A DNA stretch of 5,728 bases. Origin: Rhodospirillaceae bacterium (lineage in GTDB: Bacteria; Pseudomonadota; Alphaproteobacteria; Micavibrionales; UBA2020). Below the pieces are notes generated by a model. That model did no database searches. It saw nothing but the letters and a program-made list of their open reading frames with translations, and was not told the DNA's origin. The stretch covers positions 1-5,728 of the forward strand of contig DQGU01000175.1 of NCBI GenBank assembly GCA_003524565.1. Reading direction: 5' to 3'. The position numbers and the translations under genes are program-made. Below are positions 5,498 to 5,728 of the stretch, in pieces. Positions within the stretch are counted from its first letter, which is position 1. Every line of letters begins with the position of its first letter.

Positions 5498-5728
5498 GTC
5501 CCTTCTCGCCTTTCAGCGCCTCAAGCGCCTGAAAAGGATTGGCTTTTTTGGGCTGGCCACTGGCCTGCATCTGGGCGGCCAGACTGACCCCCGGGGCACG
5601 CGGATACGGATCCAGCTCCAGCGACAGGTACTGCGCGACAACCTCGCCAAGGTCAATCATGCCGTTATGCACCATCTCGGCTGCATCGAGGTCGTCGTCG
5701 AGGGTGAAGGAGATTTCCTCGCGCGCCT
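5484..5728 (-). CDS. YceD/DUF177 family protein, C-terminal part (5' end cut by window edge)
   Basis: About 80 C-terminal residues are visible, from AREEISFTLDDDLDAAEM to the stop at 5484-5486. The segment IDLGEVVAQYLSLELDPYPRAPG is the conserved core of alphaproteobacterial DUF177 proteins. In these proteins the usual family cysteines are replaced and the DPYPR-type motif is retained. The end (QPKKANPFQALEALKGEKGQKGE) is a typical charged tail with an NPF motif. DUF177 proteins lie next to rpmF in most bacteria and are linked to 23S rRNA accumulation and L32, but the biochemical role is not settled. Here the gap to rpmF is 234 bases, with a terminator-like structure. The true start lies outside the window. 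Confidence 0.85.
   Translation of the reverse strand, partial: AREEISFTLDDDLDAAEMVHNGMIDLGEVVAQYLSLELDPYPRAPGVSLAAQMQASGQPKKANPFQALEALKGEKGQKGE

Overview
The window looks like chromosomal DNA from an alphaproteobacterium. The strongest reason is gene order. Read along the minus strand from right to left it runs YceD/DUF177, rpmF (ribosomal protein L32), plsX, fabH, ihfA and a small MerR-type regulator, which is a known conserved cluster in that class. The core genes are moderately GC-rich and use strong Shine-Dalgarno sites. The genus cannot be fixed from the sequence.

Layout: 1-1266 is a minus-strand serpin gene whose 3' end is cut by the window edge. It has a good ribosome binding site and a candidate promoter upstream. 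1267-1463 is a spacer between divergent genes. 1464-1742 is a short, AT-rich, plus-strand GIY-YIG nuclease-domain gene that looks acquired. 1743-1848 is a spacer holding a strong hairpin that can terminate transcription from both sides. 1849-2364 (merR-type), 2418-2744 (ihfA), 2886-3863 (fabH), 3863-4975 (plsX), 5073-5249 (rpmF) and 5484-5728 (YceD/DUF177, 5' end cut) are all on the minus strand.

The core block couples three jobs: ribosome assembly (L32 and its usual neighbour YceD), the start of fatty-acid and phospholipid synthesis (PlsX makes acyl-phosphate; FabH performs the first condensation), and nucleoid architecture/regulation (IHF alpha and a MerR-type protein). plsX and fabH share one base (TAATG) and are almost certainly translationally coupled. 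Hairpins sit between YceD and rpmF, between rpmF and plsX, and after fabH. The cluster therefore probably makes several transcripts at different levels rather than one simple operon.

The unusual part is the left third. It holds a complete-looking inhibitory-type serpin with no signal peptide, next to a compositionally foreign GIY-YIG gene. No tRNA, rRNA, CRISPR array, insertion sequence or defence island was seen. The most interesting item is the serpin, a protease inhibitor family that is sparse in bacteria. I see no convincing wholly new system.
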